Part shown: piece after piece, positions 27,890-40,065 of the stretch
Position numbering within the stretch: position 1 is the first letter of the stretch
Layout: each line of letters begins with the position of its first letter
Source of the DNA: Spirogloea muscicola
Taxonomy: Eukaryota; Streptophyta; Zygnematophyceae; Spirogloeales; Spirogloeaceae
DNA length: 42,463 bases
Reading direction: 5' to 3'
Assembly (NCBI GenBank): GCA_009602725.1
Contig: WELB01000128.1
Span: 262,755-305,217 of the forward strand
Notes under the pieces: generated by a model
Told to the model about the DNA's origin: nothing
The model's database searches: none
Seen by the model: only the letters and a program-made list of their open reading frames with translations
Program-made: the position numbers and the translations under genes

Positions 27890-30800
27890 TTAGAATAGGT
27901 AACGCAAATACAGGGCCAGCCAGCCAGCCATAGTAATTATGGCGCAGATGTGCTCCCAGAAGAGCACTGCGGCTACCTCCTTCTCGGCGTAGCCTTGCAA
28001 GCTCGCCACGGCACCTGATCAAGCTCAGGACCAACCAGGTCAGAGACAATAAGTTGAGGTACAGGGTTCAGGGTTTAAGGTTAGGGTCTAGAGGTTAAGG
28101 GTTCTGTCCCTACAAGTTTTCTCCTGCTGCTCCATTACAGTAGTAGCTCAATCGCTGATCCTACTGTCACATGGTCTTACTAAAATCACAATCGTCTGGC
28201 TGTCTTGCTTCCTTAGGAAGTCTGTCTATGTCAAAGTGGAGAGATGTGGAGGTATGCAGTAATTCTCATTCAGATAAAACAATATGTGCTATACACATTA
28301 CACATCTGGCTCATTCGAGGTCCCCAAGAATCCAAAAGTCAATGTCCGTTGACCATAGACGTTCACCTGCTAGGATGGAGCTTGGCATGGTATGTTGCAG
28401 CAGCAAGACAAATCTGAATATCAGATCACCAGGAGGTAAGAATCTGCAAACAAGTCTTAGAACTACATGAGCCCACGGCAAAATCGACAGCAAAGAACTA
28501 GCAAAAGCAATTCTCACTGGCTATTGCCAAATAGATTATTATCCGTGGCCACAGTACTGTAAGACAAGGACGCGCAAAGGTGCACAAAATATATCAGTAC
28601 CCAAGTCTATCCGCCAAGTACACTGTGAGCAGTCCGAATGGAGGAACCACTATCAGCCTGACAACTGTGATGATGACTGTTGTCCGCCACCCAAGGCTTG
28701 AACTTCCGGGTCCTGGAGAAGTAGGACAGGGGACAGTGTTCAAGCAGACCCTAAGCTCAATGAGCACTAGCGTCGTCAGCACTAAATGGACTTTTCCGTC
28801 GCGCTTCTGCTTTAAGCTTCTTATCTTATACCTTGAATAAGGTTGCCGCCAAGCGCAAGCATGATGCACGGTATCATGGCACCCCTGCAAGACAACACAT
28901 ATTGAGAAATATCATCAAGTCCAGATCAATGTAACCTGTACGAGCTGACCCTGAGAAGTGAACCTTTGAACCTTACTGACCAACAACAATCATGAGGAAT
29001 AGGCGTCACCACATTCTCTGACTTCTCTCGATGCCCTGAGACCGTCCTGCCAAATAGGAACAACACATACCCCATCATGTTGAGGCTGTCGGTGATAAAG
29101 TACAGGGGCGAATCCTGCTCAAATAGTAGGCCTTTCAAAGGCCGAATGGCACCAGCTGCTATTGCAAGGAGCTGTGAACAAGGAAATGCTCGTCATCATC
29201 TTTCATGTGACAATACATTTCGCAGCGTGAGTAACTAACCAATGTCCAAACACAAAAAATCGGGTACTCTCGAAAATCCTAAATCTCCAAAACAATTTAA
29301 AAATTCAAGCAGTAGTAACATGTCGATTGCAGAGCATGTGCCTTTTCTATGAAAGTTTGCTTCTTACTGATGCAACAACAGGTGGCTGCAAGACGTCATG
29401 GTATCGCACTGCCCTAAGTGCACGTGTAATGCGTATTAGGACCTGCCATAGAGGATGCCTGTGTCACGTGGCTAGGAAGCCTCAAACCCGTCTGCCAGGT
29501 CCCTCAAGATACAGATGACTCTGTGATGAGAAGCAGATTCACATGCGAGTATACTCTGAGCAAGGCAGATCGTCTCTGTGTAATACAGATAATTTAGACG
29601 AATACGTACTCAGTTTCGACTTCTTACCCATTGCTGTGCATCTGTTTTGGGGATGAGTGACACCTCAAAGCTTGCATTGTCATCTGAATCATCTTCAGTG
29701 ACAGCATCCTCATTCTTCTCATTGTGGCTCTCATACTCAGTGGGAGCCACAGAAGACATGTCAGGTGGTGCCAGCATCTTGTATGCATACGTATAGACAA
29801 TAATTGCTCCGACCTGCACAATGATTTTATCAAACAAGGGCTTATGAGATACTCACAAATAAATGATGCAGGACATATTGCGCCTGAGGTTGTGACGCTT
29901 TCAAGGAAACTACAAGACAGATACAAGCTCTGTACTCTTACCCATTGGCCGAAGGAGACATATGCAACACCTCTTTCATTACAAACTTCGGAAGAGCCAA
30001 AGGGATTGTCCTTCTCGCCACAGATTGACCCTATGAGGACGAGCGGGATATTTCCAATATTCCCTGTGATGGACGTAGTTATCGCTTCTGGCTTTATCAA
30101 CAAAGTCAAGCACTTTGTGCCAGAAGGGTAGTTCGACGGTAGGATTGGAGATGGAGTGCCATGTTGCTACTCAATCTTATCACAGGGTAGACCAAGCCCT
30201 CTAGCAGAGAAGCCCTCTCCCTCTTGCTTTGTTAACAGGTACTACATCTGAGGCAACTTTGTGTACGGGAGCAGATACATGACACTCTGATCGAGTCAGA
30301 TATTAGATGGATACTAAATACTGAGAGAATGCGTGTCCATACACCAGCTAATAGAAAGCCTCACCCCCTGTGCTGTAAGCTGAATGAGCCTAAGTGAATC
30401 AACAATCACTTTTTGATATCTAGACTATGCAATTTAAGTGCGTCAGCCAGCAACAGGCAAGGCAAAGCTCAAGATGTGGACTGTCCATGAGAGCATGCCT
30501 CACCTATTCCAATCATGACAACTGTGAGGTTGAAGAACTCCGGTGGCGGCTTGAAAAGATATGCAACTGCATAGCCGATAGCACATCCTCCAAAAGCTCC
30601 CACTAGCACATTAACTGGGATGAACCACCTGCCAGCTCAAAGTACAGAAGCACAAGGACAACCCTACCCTGAGAATTTATTCCTCATGATCTTGGGTGTA
30701 CAATTACACTATGCAATATACAAATTAATAAGCATCGCCTTGTGTTGCTTGATGCAGTCATGCTTTGCACTTCTAAAAAATTTTGCCACATCTTCGACAC

Positions 30801-32125
30801 TGGTAGAAGCAAGGCTTGCAAGCTGATATCCACCAAGAGGTGTGGCCCCCCTGACTCACTATCTTAAATGTGAATAACATACCATTCTAGCAATTTGGAA
30901 AATGTGACGGCCAAGCCCAGCTGCGTGAAAATAAGGCAAGGCAGAAATATCGTAAAGACCAGCTGCATGAGACAGCTTGAGAAAACAAGGGGTATGTCAA
31001 TAACCATCCTCGAGGACTAGTCTATTGTCATCTAGCACCTGTCGCTGTTTCCGGCAGACTTTTGACAGAGCTAAGGACTTGCTGACAGTGCTTAACTGCA
31101 GTCTTGCTAGTCCGAAGCTCTCTATCAAAAACCCACAGATCAGCTTGCTCAGATGTATTCCACATGACATTTTGCTCAAGGTGGTGCAGACTGCTTCCCC
31201 TAAATTACAGTCGTTTGGACTCGTCATTAGCATGCTGCGCAAATGTGACTTGCTTAAACACTCAGACATAACCAAGCACTCTCAACACTACCTATCTCTA
31301 GCCAACAACGATGAGAGTTTGTCTAAGAGGGAAGAGGAGTCTACTCCTCTGCCCTTAATTGATTCCAGTGACTGAGGCCATTGTCCAGGAAATGAATATG
31401 AGAGCAGGGAGCGCAGGGAGCACACGGACCTTGGTCAGAAGCCTCCGGTTGTCCAGCGTCAGCAGGTTGACGTACGAGGAGGCCATGAGGAGACCGAAGG
31501 AGCACATCACAAGAACCTTCGCAATTGGCAGGACTGCAAAGACCAGCAACTGCGTAGGCGACTGCCCAACATGGATGTCCATGCTGGGAATCATCCTGCC
31601 TTGCCAGCGTGCCACGACTCCTACTTCCCACGATCATTCGGTTATCGCAGAAATAGCTTCGCAGCTGCTCCACCAAATTGATAGTCGCCAGGAGAGTGCG
31701 CCTCTCCAATCCTGGAGCTCCCACTCATGGCCAGTTGTTTGGCCTTTGACGTCATCCCCTCGTGACAAGACCTGCAGTCTTCGGCCGCACTGCAGCATCC
31801 CAAGACGGGCATTCGTCATGCAAATTACTTTCTACTCTTCTATAAGGGTCGCCTAGGGCTGACTGCAATATAAGGTCGTTGTGGCGAATGAGAGGGCACG
31901 CAACCCATCTGCGGTAACTCATGGAACTCAATAGAGAAACTATGCTCAGTAGCCAACTGAGCAACCAGTGGATCTCCAAGCAAACGTGACGCCGAGAGGA
32001 GGGACTGGCTCTGTCGTCTGCACACCTGCTACTGACATCTGAGCAGCGCCCAGCGACTCTCTGGAGGGTGGTGCGCAGGCCGGATCCACAGGCTGCAGCG
32101 TGAGGCGGGCAGAGGCGCCAGTCAT
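27890..32125 (-). CDS. PIN-LIKES (PILS)/auxin efflux carrier family transporter (12 exons)
   Basis: Membrane carrier of the AEC superfamily; land-plant PILS sit in the ER and move auxin. Exons (minus): 32026-32125, 31430-31599, 30883-30962, 30504-30628, 29942-30063, 29628-29813, 29368-29442, 29071-29171, 28832-28884, 28601-28712, 28367-28443, 27890-28014. All are GT-AG with closing phases, giving 441 residues. Family blocks: LLVFAVLPIAKVLVMCSFGL, LVFTIFLPCLIFTQLGLAVT, WWFIPVNVLVGAFGGCAIGY, GNIGNIPLVLIGSICGEKDN, GAIIVYTYAYKML, GAMIPCIMLALGGNLIQG, TTVIITVVRLIVVPPFGLL and a last helix ending in LALYLRYLF. The conserved Asn-rich crossover is seen as GNIGNIP. The central loop (about residues 222-245) is short and acidic (EDDSDD), as in PILS and unlike the long PIN loop. 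The substrate in this organism is not known. Confidence 0.92.
28055..28105. repeat. Telomere-like motifs in a PILS intron
   Basis: The plus strand has agggttcagggttt, ggttagggtc and ggttaaggg within 50 bp. This is the third intronic TTTAGGG-like patch in the window, here antisense to the gene. Confidence 0.55.
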
Positions 32126-32280
32126 GGCAGCGAGGGACAGAGGGCACGACCGCCGCCGCGGCGACGGCAAAGCGGCGGTGGCGGCGGCGTTGGAGGCAGG
32201 GGCCTCGCGTGGCTGATGATGATGGAAATCAATTAGGCGAGACGAAGCAGCAGCTCGGTCAAAGAGAGAGAGGGGATTTC

Positions 32281-32499
32281 CGTGTAATTGAAACAAACGA
32301 AGAGGCCAAATGGCCGAGTACAAGGGCAAGCACATCTACGACCTACATAACCTACAATAGATTGACCCGCTCAGTAACCACGGGTCAAAACATAAAGGTC
32401 GCTAACCGATGCCTGAATACTAGATGACAGATACGAAGCCCTTCTGCCACCAGTAGTGCTCGCCCAGCTTTCTGGTGCAAAGCATTAGCCTAAGCACGC
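32281..32499. repeat. Inverted repeat, left arm (about 219 bp)
   Basis: Matches the reverse complement of 34591-34808 at roughly nine positions in ten, with a few 1-2 bp indels. The minus strand of this arm encodes SVSDLYVLTRGY-stop, so it is itself a retroelement 3' tail. Confidence 0.85.
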
Positions 32500-32719
32500 T
32501 GGAAGAGAGAGTCATGCGGCAATGTATTCATCAGCAATATTTAATGGAGCGGCTGTGAAAGCCAGCCAGGCGCATACAGAGGGTGTTCATGACTACTTCA
32601 GCGGAGCCACAGGCTAGGCAGACAGGGCGCTATTAGTACCCCCGTGTCAGCAGTAAGAAGTCAGATGAGGAGTATTTAAATTAATCGAAGGCCAAACTGG
32701 CCAAGTTCGAAGGCAAGCA

Positions 32720-32755
32720 CAGCTGATGACGTATATATATATGTATATGTATCAG
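32720..32755. repeat. TA/GTATA microsatellite
   Basis: Run of gtatatatatatgtatatgtat between two repeat fragments. Confidence 0.8.
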
Positions 32756-34080
32756 AGAACAGCGCTTCCAAATTGACAGCAGTGGCTGCGAGAAACCAGC
32801 CCAAAGGAATGGACAAGGTCTGAATGACGTAAATTACCCACTGCACATTGACCCGCTCAGTAACCACGGGCTCAACACATGTAGGTCGCCAATCGAGGCT
32901 GAGGGAAGAGCAACCGAGAGAAGAAAGGCGCGCGGTGCGCCTGAAGTTGGAAGGGAGGCCAATTCTGGCTTCACAAATGTCCTTTTTTTAACTGGGTAAT
33001 GAGCTGGCTAAGGGGGACACTAAATATATCCGAGTGAGCACATGCATATCTGACAGAGAAGGAAGAAAGAACAGATCTTCCAAATTGACAGCAATGGATG
33101 TGAGAGGCCTGCCCAAAGGATTTTACAAGGTCTGATAGGGCCGGATGGCGCAAAAAACAGGATACTTGTCTCCAAGTCGACAGCTTGTGGGCTCTCAGTA
33201 ATCTCTAGTCAGTAAGTGTCAGTCAGTCAGGTAGCGAGAGAAGGCGCGCGGGGGGCTTGAGATGAGAAAGAGGGCAATGCAAGCCAATACATTGTTCAGG
33301 TACAAGCTAGGGCAATTAATGCGGGGCTTTATGCTTCGAAGCTCTATACTGAGGTGGCTAAGGTAACAGTGTGACATTGGTACCCACGAGTGAGCACATA
33401 CTACTTTGACAGGCTAAGTTGGGGAGCCGAGGAAGGAAAGGAAGAAAGAAGCGAAGAAAGGGGCTCTTCCATATTGGGAAAGACTCTTCCAGTAAAGGGC
33501 AATGGCTGTGATTGGCTATTACACACTCCCTGATGGAAGGTGTATTGAGTGATGGAGGGCTTGAGTGGCCAAGTACGAAGGCAAGCACATTTTGATAGAT
33601 GTACATCACCTGCTAAGCTGCTAAGCTGACCCGCTCTCTTTACCTCGCTTACGCCCACAAGGAGGCACAGGGGTCGCTCAGTACCTACGAGTCAGCACGT
33701 AGAAGTGGCTAATTGATGCCCAAATGCCAGACAGCACATGACAAGCTCCTAAAGAAAATTTTCGTGTACTTGAAACAAACAAAGGCCAAATGGCCAAGTA
33801 CAAAGCGAGCATCTGAGGGTCTGAATGAGGCGAGGCGTTTGAAAGGCCAGCCTAAAGGAAATGGATAAGGTCCAAGGGTTGAAAGGATAGCGCTAAAAGC
33901 ATACTGCTATGTGTAGTTGAAGGGTCAGCTCAAGAAACATGTGACGAGATCCAGAGAAGACAGAAGATAACACGCAAGCATTAGGCAACCACTGATCATT
34001 CAGGCGAGATGGACTGCTGTTTTGGGTCACTGTAGTCAAGGCGGTCCCGGCCCCCTTGCGCAGAGAGTGCTGAGCTCGCC

Positions 34081-34722
34081 ACTCACATGCTGCGATGCCC
34101 CACTGGACCAGAAGTAGTGGGCATCCACAACCTCCTCCGTGATGCTCTGGCGGGTTTGATGCGCGACGCCGGGTACCGTGCGGTCGTGGAAGTGAACAAC
34201 ATCATGCCTATAACCACGGATGCCCAGGGACGTCCGTCATCGCCGCAAACTTGACATTGTGGGCGTGCAACCTGGTGGAGGACCAAGGGCTTTGGTCGAT
34301 ATTGTGGTTACGGAGGCCTATAAAGGTCCAGCATCGACACACATCGCTGGCCACGCAGTGGGCAGTGCTGAACAAAGAAAGTTGCAGCACTAATCCGATT
34401 ACCCCCGATGTGATCAGCTCTTGCCAGCAGCAGTCGACATCTTTGGCTGCTTAGGTCCTCGTTTCCTTACTCTCCTTCAAAATATAGCCAATCTAGGCTA
34501 CACACGAGATGCAGATGTGTTCTCGGCTGAGATGGGCTTGCCAGCTGCTTATCTGTCGTTGTTGCGACGATGAGTTTCGGCCTGTTTGCAGCGTGCTCAG
34601 GCTAATGCTTTGCACCAGAAAGCTGGGCGAGCTCTAGTTGGTGGCAGAAGGGCTTCGTATCTGCCATCTAGTATCCAGGCATCGGTTAGCGACCTTTATG
34701 TTTGACCCGTGGTTTCTGAGCG
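34081..34722 (+). pseudogene. Decayed retroelement endonuclease-like C-terminal domain
   Basis: The first frame reads HMLRCPTGPEVVGIHNLLRD, then ALAGLMRDAGYRAVVEV. After a frameshift near 34232 it reads RRKLDIVGVQPGGGPRALVD and IVVTEAYKG. After stops at 34391-34393 and 34571-34573 it continues NALHQKAGRALVGGRRASYL to SVSDLYV at the tail. The order HxxxC, xHNxLRD, E, (P/L)D...VDxxV fits the restriction-like endonuclease module of non-LTR retrotransposons such as the R2/NeSL group. The expected Pro before the first Asp is Leu here. The call rests on pattern memory, and other RT-associated nucleases are possible. Confidence 0.5.
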
Positions 34723-34808
34723 GGTCAATCTACTGTAGGTTATGTAGGTCTTAAGATGTGCTTGCCTTTGTACTTGGCCACTTGGCCTTCGTTTGTTTCA
34801 AATACACG
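34591..34808. repeat. Inverted repeat, right arm (about 218 bp)
   Basis: Partner of 32281-32499. It carries the plus-strand tail end SVSDLYV, with a one-base deletion that shifts the usual LTRG(Y/F)-stop out of frame. Confidence 0.85.
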
Positions 34809-35053
34809 AATTTTCTCCTTGGGACGTGTCCACAATACTCTGGCCTTTCACAGCCCTCTTACAGCCCTTTCTGAACAGCCCTTGCATAGCCCTTCGTACT
34901 GGGCTGGCCCTTTTCAGCCCTCGCTCCCTTTGAATGAGCTTACACACTTTAAGGGGGCTACTTTTCGCTAACACTTGGTGTGTTCCTTAGGGCTGGCCTC
35001 TCACAGCCATTGCCTCATATTGAAAAGCTGTTACTTCTTTTGTGGCTTGCTGT

Positions 35054-35160
35054 TCACACGGTCTCGCTCGCGTTGGCCGCGCGTTGGCTGCTGCCTCCAG
35101 GTTCCGGCCAGGTTAACGCTTTACCACTCTCCAGTAATTCGGATTGGCTCTTGCTGATAG
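35054..35160 (+). pseudogene. Degenerate retroelement tail remnant
   Basis: LALAARWLLPPGSGQVNALP followed by SNSDWLLL aligns with RAGRALAAASGFRQGD...SYSDLHLL of the better copies. The terminal TRGY is lost. It sits just after a hairpin unit at about 34988. Confidence 0.45.
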
Positions 35161-35574
35161 ATGGTCCATTTGCAGAAGTTACAGAGAGCAGGTTTGACAA
35201 CTTCGGGCCCTTATGGAACTTGTTCAGTCCTTTGAGCTGGCCTCTCACAGAGCCACTTCTTCTCACAGCCATTGCCATACACCGGAGGAGCTTTTCCTTT
35301 GGAAGAGCTTACTTCTTCGTCTGGAGCCCTCGCCAAGCCCTCGCCCCCTTGGTAAATGAAATTTTCAATTTAGGCAATGGCTGTGTTAGGCCACCCTTTT
35401 CCTTTGTGTGTGCTTACTAGTTCAGTTGTGTTTTCCACTATCTTACCTTAGCCCCTCTTTGCTCTTTCTTTGTTCTTCTTACAGAATGTACTGGCCTGCT
35501 TTGGCCTCCCTCTCATTCTTCTTCACAACCGCCCCCCGTTCGCTTTCATACCTACTTGGTATGAAACATCACCA

Positions 35575-35665
35575 GTCTAGGCTATGCACAGTCCCTAGGC
35601 GGGGTCACCACTTTCCTGCCGCTACCATCTCCAACTTGCGGCTGCTGACTAGGTTTACTGAGAAG
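35575..35665 (+). pseudogene. Degenerate retroelement tail remnant
   Basis: The plus strand reads PRRGHHFPAATISNLRLLTR and then diverges. The tail is recognisable, the stop lost. Confidence 0.45.
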
Positions 35666-36889
35666 GCACCCTTATTAGTCTTCAGATTTTCCCCGGCTCA
35701 TTTAGACCTTCTTAAGCCTCTCCACTTGTTTATTCTTCTATGGGCTGGCTTTCTCTCGCTCCCCTCGCCTCTCCTCCTCACTCTCGCGGGTTCAAGCCAG
35801 AAGGTACTGACTAGCAGTGGGGATATCACTCTCCGTGTGAAGCCAAGCGGAGTAGGAAAGGCAGGCAAGCTCTCACGAGGGGTGGCTGCGAGCAGTCGGT
35901 AGTCTCCTTAGCATAGCGGCCAGCTCCTAATAGACGGGACTAACCCCAGAAAATGCCCGTGCGTGAATGGACTTGCAGTCATTATTACTTGCCAGAGGAC
36001 CGGGAATCTAGCCACCTGATCAACACACGGAGGATGGATATCCTAGAGACTCTTAGTAGGATGAAGACAGTAGCTCATGGGCAACAGCGAGATTGGATGA
36101 CCTGGCAACCTTTGAACGGACGAAGGGCGAAGGCTTCAGCTGCCACATCAAGCTTTCAGATTTCAGTGCCGCTGTTGGGACTGGTCTCTGACTGCTGCTG
36201 CGCCTGTAGGGAGCTTCTGCTGTGCAGCGGAGCTGCTGTCAACATGAGGGAAGGAGCTGGCAAGACTTTGAAGATGGGCTCTAGGGTCTGCTAAATTGGT
36301 ATCTTGGGCCCTGGCAGTACCCATTACATGGGGCATGGGCGTCCAGTGCTGCCAGTCAAAATCAGTAAGTCATTGCTGCCACTCGATTGACGACGGCGTG
36401 CGTTTCAACAGGCTTAAGTATATCAAGCAAGACGTGTAGTGAGTAATGGAGGGCCTGCGTAACGAAGTTAAGTGGCTGGAACATCAACATGGGAAACATA
36501 GCTGGAGGGTACTGGGGAGGCTGGCCACCTCACCAGTCGGGCGAACGATCACGCGCGACATTGGAGAACGCGCAAACCGAATAACGGCGCGCGCTGGCGA
36601 TGAAGGCGCAACCTGGAAGCCTGGCCCGCGACGGCGACGAAGGCACAACTCTGGTCCATTGGTGGTACACCAAAAGCGGTTATTTACTTTTGGTAGGCCG
36701 TTAACGGGAGTCTAGGGTGTTTCTCAGGAAGCGTCGTTCTCTGTCTCGAGGCATATCCCTGGGTGCGCATATCATCCTTATTAGGAAACGGTCCCCGACA
36801 TTGGCGGCGGCTCCACCGGCGGAGGCGGCGGCTATTGGTGGATATTCTGTGAGGGCTTGTGGCGAAGTGGCCGGACGCTCTGATATCCT

Positions 36890-36982
36890 TTTGGGAGCTG
36901 CATCCTCTGGCTTTTGTCAGGGGGATTGCTTCCGGCTGCTGGTCTTTCTTATTTACGGCTCCTCACTAGAGGTCACTGAGTG
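36890..36982 (+). pseudogene. Degenerate retroelement tail remnant
   Basis: One frame gives WLLSGGLLPAAGLSYLRLLTRGH followed directly by a TGA, matching GFRQGDxFPAASYSDLxLLTRGY with a frameshift. A hairpin unit lies about 60 bp downstream, as in the intact tails. Confidence 0.5.
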
Positions 36983-37074
36983 ATTCTCCCACTGGGAAAG
37001 CTCTGCGACAGCTCTTTTGGCACCTTCGGACCTTGTCAATTCCTTTTGGGCTGGCTGTTCACAACCTTTGCCCC

Positions 37075-37165
37075 AATTGAAGAAGTGGCTCTCCCAATGG
37101 GGGCAAGGGCTGTGAGAAGCCAGCCCGAAAAGAATTGACAAGGTTCGAAGGGGCCAAACTACGAG
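37075..37165. repeat. Long hairpin unit, copy a
   Basis: A stretch beginning aagtggctctcccaatgg, with aagggctgtgagaagccagc at its centre and gacaaggttcgaaggggcc at its end. Nearly identical to 37286-37372, about 207 bp further on. Confidence 0.85.
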
Positions 37166-37285
37166 CTAAGCAGCTACTAAGGGGCCTAAAGAGCCACTTT
37201 TTTTTCTATTATTACATGAAGCCGGAGGCAGGTCTCCACGGGACCTCGATGGGGACTCAGGGGCGGGTCTCGTAGTGCGCTGGGG

Positions 37286-37372
37286 AGAAGTGGCTCTCCC
37301 AATGGGGGCAAGGGCTGTGAGAAGCCAGCCCGAAAAGAATTGACAAGGTTCGAAGGGGCCAAACTACGAGCT
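37286..37372. repeat. Long hairpin unit, copy b
   Basis: Direct-repeat partner of 37075-37165; both continue into the same ccaaactacgagctaagcag flank. This pair implies a local duplication. Confidence 0.85.
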
Positions 37373-37437
37373 AAGCAGCGACTGCGGGGCCTGAAGAGGC
37401 TATGGCAGAACGGGGGAGCATGGACCACTCAGTCGTC

Positions 37438-37520
37438 ACGAGTGAGGAGCCTCACATCCGACAAACTAGCTGCCGGAAATCTATCCCCCTGACGAAAGCC
37501 GGAGGCCGCAGCGAGAGATG
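37438..37520 (-). pseudogene. Degenerate retroelement tail remnant
   Basis: The minus strand holds an LRPPAFVRG reading (frame-shifted GFRQGD) and a final TRG-like end near 37440, next to copy b of the hairpin unit. Confidence 0.45.
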
Positions 37521-37743
37521 CAGGCTGTTCTCCATACCCCTCCTCAACAATGTTTACTGAGTGCCTCGCGGCCACTTGATTCACTGTTTGCTTTAGCGCT
37601 CCCTATGACCTAGTTTTGCCTTGTGTAACTCACCACTGCCTTGTCCTTGGGCTTGACGATCCTCATTCGTTGCAGCCTGAGTGGCCGAGTACAAAGACAA
37701 GCACATCTATAGATAAACATCATCTGCTGCTTAGCCGACCCGC

Positions 37744-37950
37744 TTAGTCACCACGGGTCAGCAAGTAGAGGTTGCTAATTGGTATCCGAATACCTGACGG
37801 CAAAGTCCAAGTACATCTGCCACCAACTAAAGCCAGCCTAGCCTTCAGGTGCAAAGCATGAGCATCGCTGATGGCAACAGCAATGATGAGGAGCGACAAG
37901 GCGTGGGGGCTAGTTGGGGCCCGCGCCAAGTGGAATGCGGGACCCACAGC
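37744..37950 (-). pseudogene. Retroelement tail remnant (second subfamily)
   Basis: The minus strand reads DAHALHLKARLALVGGRCTW and then PISNLYLLTRGD with a stop at 37744. It is closer to the 34591-34722 copy (NALHQKAGRALVGGRR) than to the 23094 type, which shows at least two tail subfamilies. Confidence 0.55.
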
Positions 37951-39999
37951 ATCTAACGAGGGCTGCGTGACCAGGTGGAGCGAACCCTGCTGCCTGTGGG
38001 ATGTCCTTGCCTCGGCTGCACGCTGCAGGGCCGACAGCAGCTGCGCCGACCACTGTCATACCGCCCTTGCGCCACGTCTGCGGTTGGCCATTCCTACGCA
38101 GCCTGGCGACATGCGGCCCTGTCCAGATCCAGCTGCCTGCGTGCTGCCAGCCCGTACACAAAAGCTTTCATTAATGCATTCTTTCTGACCACGAGGTGAT
38201 GAGGTTGCCCATGGCGCGGCACCTCAGCATCGCCCTGCTATTCATTATACGAAGTTACGCTGAAGGCCGCGCTTTGTAGTCCGTGAAAAGGAGGGGCACG
38301 TGCTCGGACGCACCCATTGCCTCAATCCGGGCAATCAGCGTCTAGCAGACCTTGTCCATTCCTTGGGGCTGGCCTCTCCCAGCCAACCAATCAATCTGGC
38401 CGCTCTTGCAACTTGCAGCCTGCGCCGCCCTGGGGGAAGCGCCGCCTTGGGGAAAGAGTCCTACCTTCTCGTCGTTTGTTCGTTCTCTTTTGGGCTGGCT
38501 TTTTCCAGCCCCTATCCTCAATGGGCGAGCCCTTCATCATACCCTTCCTTGCGGTCTGTTTCACCACGTCTTCTCCTGAATACTGAGTATAGCAGTGGCT
38601 GCAAGGAAAGCCAGTGCAGTTGTTGTTCTTCGTACTTCCCCTGGCCCCTTCTCGTCCTTTGTACATTCTTTTCTGGGCTGGCTTTTTCCAGCCCCTATCC
38701 TCAATGGGCGAGCCCTTCTCTCTCAGTGCAAGAGGACTTCGAAATGGACAGATGGCTGTGGAGGGAATGCCCTCTACAACGAGAAGTACTCTTTCAGAGG
38801 ATGGCTGTGAGCTGCAAGCCCAGACTTCATGGACAGAGGTGGACTAGCCGCACCACATACTGGGGCTCTTGAAGAATTGCAACATGGCGCGCCTGACACT
38901 GCGACCAATGTGCTGGGCTGTTTTGGTTCTAATCGTCACAGACCCGCCGGGGACTTGATCAGAGTGATGTCAGCTCAGGCACTCGATCACGCCTAGGCCC
39001 AGAGCCGAACAGGCATCCAAAAAGACCGCATCACCTTGTTGTGATAAGAGATTAAGAACCATTTATCTGCGTACGTCCAGATAAGCAAGCCAAAGAGCCA
39101 CCTAGTTTTGGCTGCTTAATTGGCTGGAAGAAAGGGCAGCCCAGAGGATTGGCAACACTGAAGGCACAAGCTCAGACGACTGTCTTGCAACAAAAGAAGA
39201 AGCTTTGTTCCAGAAGTTGTATGTTCCTCAATTAAAGTCAAGAAGCTTCAAGAAGAGGGGGTATGGCAGTAGTTTGGCCAGTCCCTAAGAGTAAAACTAA
39301 AAGGTGCGGATGGCTGTGGAACGGTCAGCCCAAAGGAATGGCCAAGGTCTTGATTGTGAGCAAAGGATGTGGCTACAACGAATGGTCAGGCGATAGTCCC
39401 TCGACAGCAGCCGCGAGTTGAGTGATTAGTAATGGGAAAGGAGATGTTGCTCTTTCAGTTGGGCGGTGGCTGAAAGACAAAGACAGAAGACAGAAGACAG
39501 GAGATTTTTGGAAGTGGCCCGATGGGCTGTAAAAGGTCAGCCGGGAGGCCAGCCCAAAACAGGGAGAAGCAGCTCTTCCAAAATAACTGCTCTGTGATGC
39601 ATTTGCTGTGAGAGGCCAGTCCAAAACGGATGAAGAAGGTCTGAAAGGGTCGGAAGGCGCAACATATATACACTACTCACCGCGAGTCTGCAAATTGACG
39701 CATACAGATCTGTACTGAGATATGGAAAAGGGCGAGGGCTGTGGACAGCCAGCCCGCAAAAGATTGGACAATGGAAAGAGTCGCGGGAAGAATGAGAAGC
39801 TCTTTCCAAGAAGGCGGTGGCCGTGACAGACCAGCCCACAGAAGAAGAATTGAGCGCACACGGAGGGTAGGGGCTGGGAAATGCCAGCCCAAAAAGAGTG
39901 GGACAAGGTCCAAAGAGCCAAAAGGGGCCGAGAAGAAAAACCACACAGCTAGACAACACATTACCAGTAGGCTAGACACTACACAAGCGCAGATGGAAG

Positions 40000-40065
40000 C
40001 TTAGTACCCGCGCGTGAGCAGCAGCAGCAGCAAGTCCGAGTAACTCGCAGCGGGAAAAGAGGAGC
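40000..40065 (-). pseudogene. Retroelement tail remnant with leucine expansion
   Basis: The minus strand ends SYSDLLLLLLTRGY-stop. An expanded gcagcagcag run adds leucines compared with other copies. Confidence 0.5.

Noticed and set aside
35953-36294. 113-residue plus-strand frame as a small gene
   Set aside because: No recognisable domain, no splice context, and it lies inside the repeat cluster. The sequence is also not a clear repeat, so it stays unassigned.
38300-38872. 190-residue frame with several hydrophobic FWAGF/FLGWL stretches, as a membrane protein
   Set aside because: The hydrophobic stretches are translations of the repeated hairpin unit, and the same peptides recur across clusters 1 to 3.
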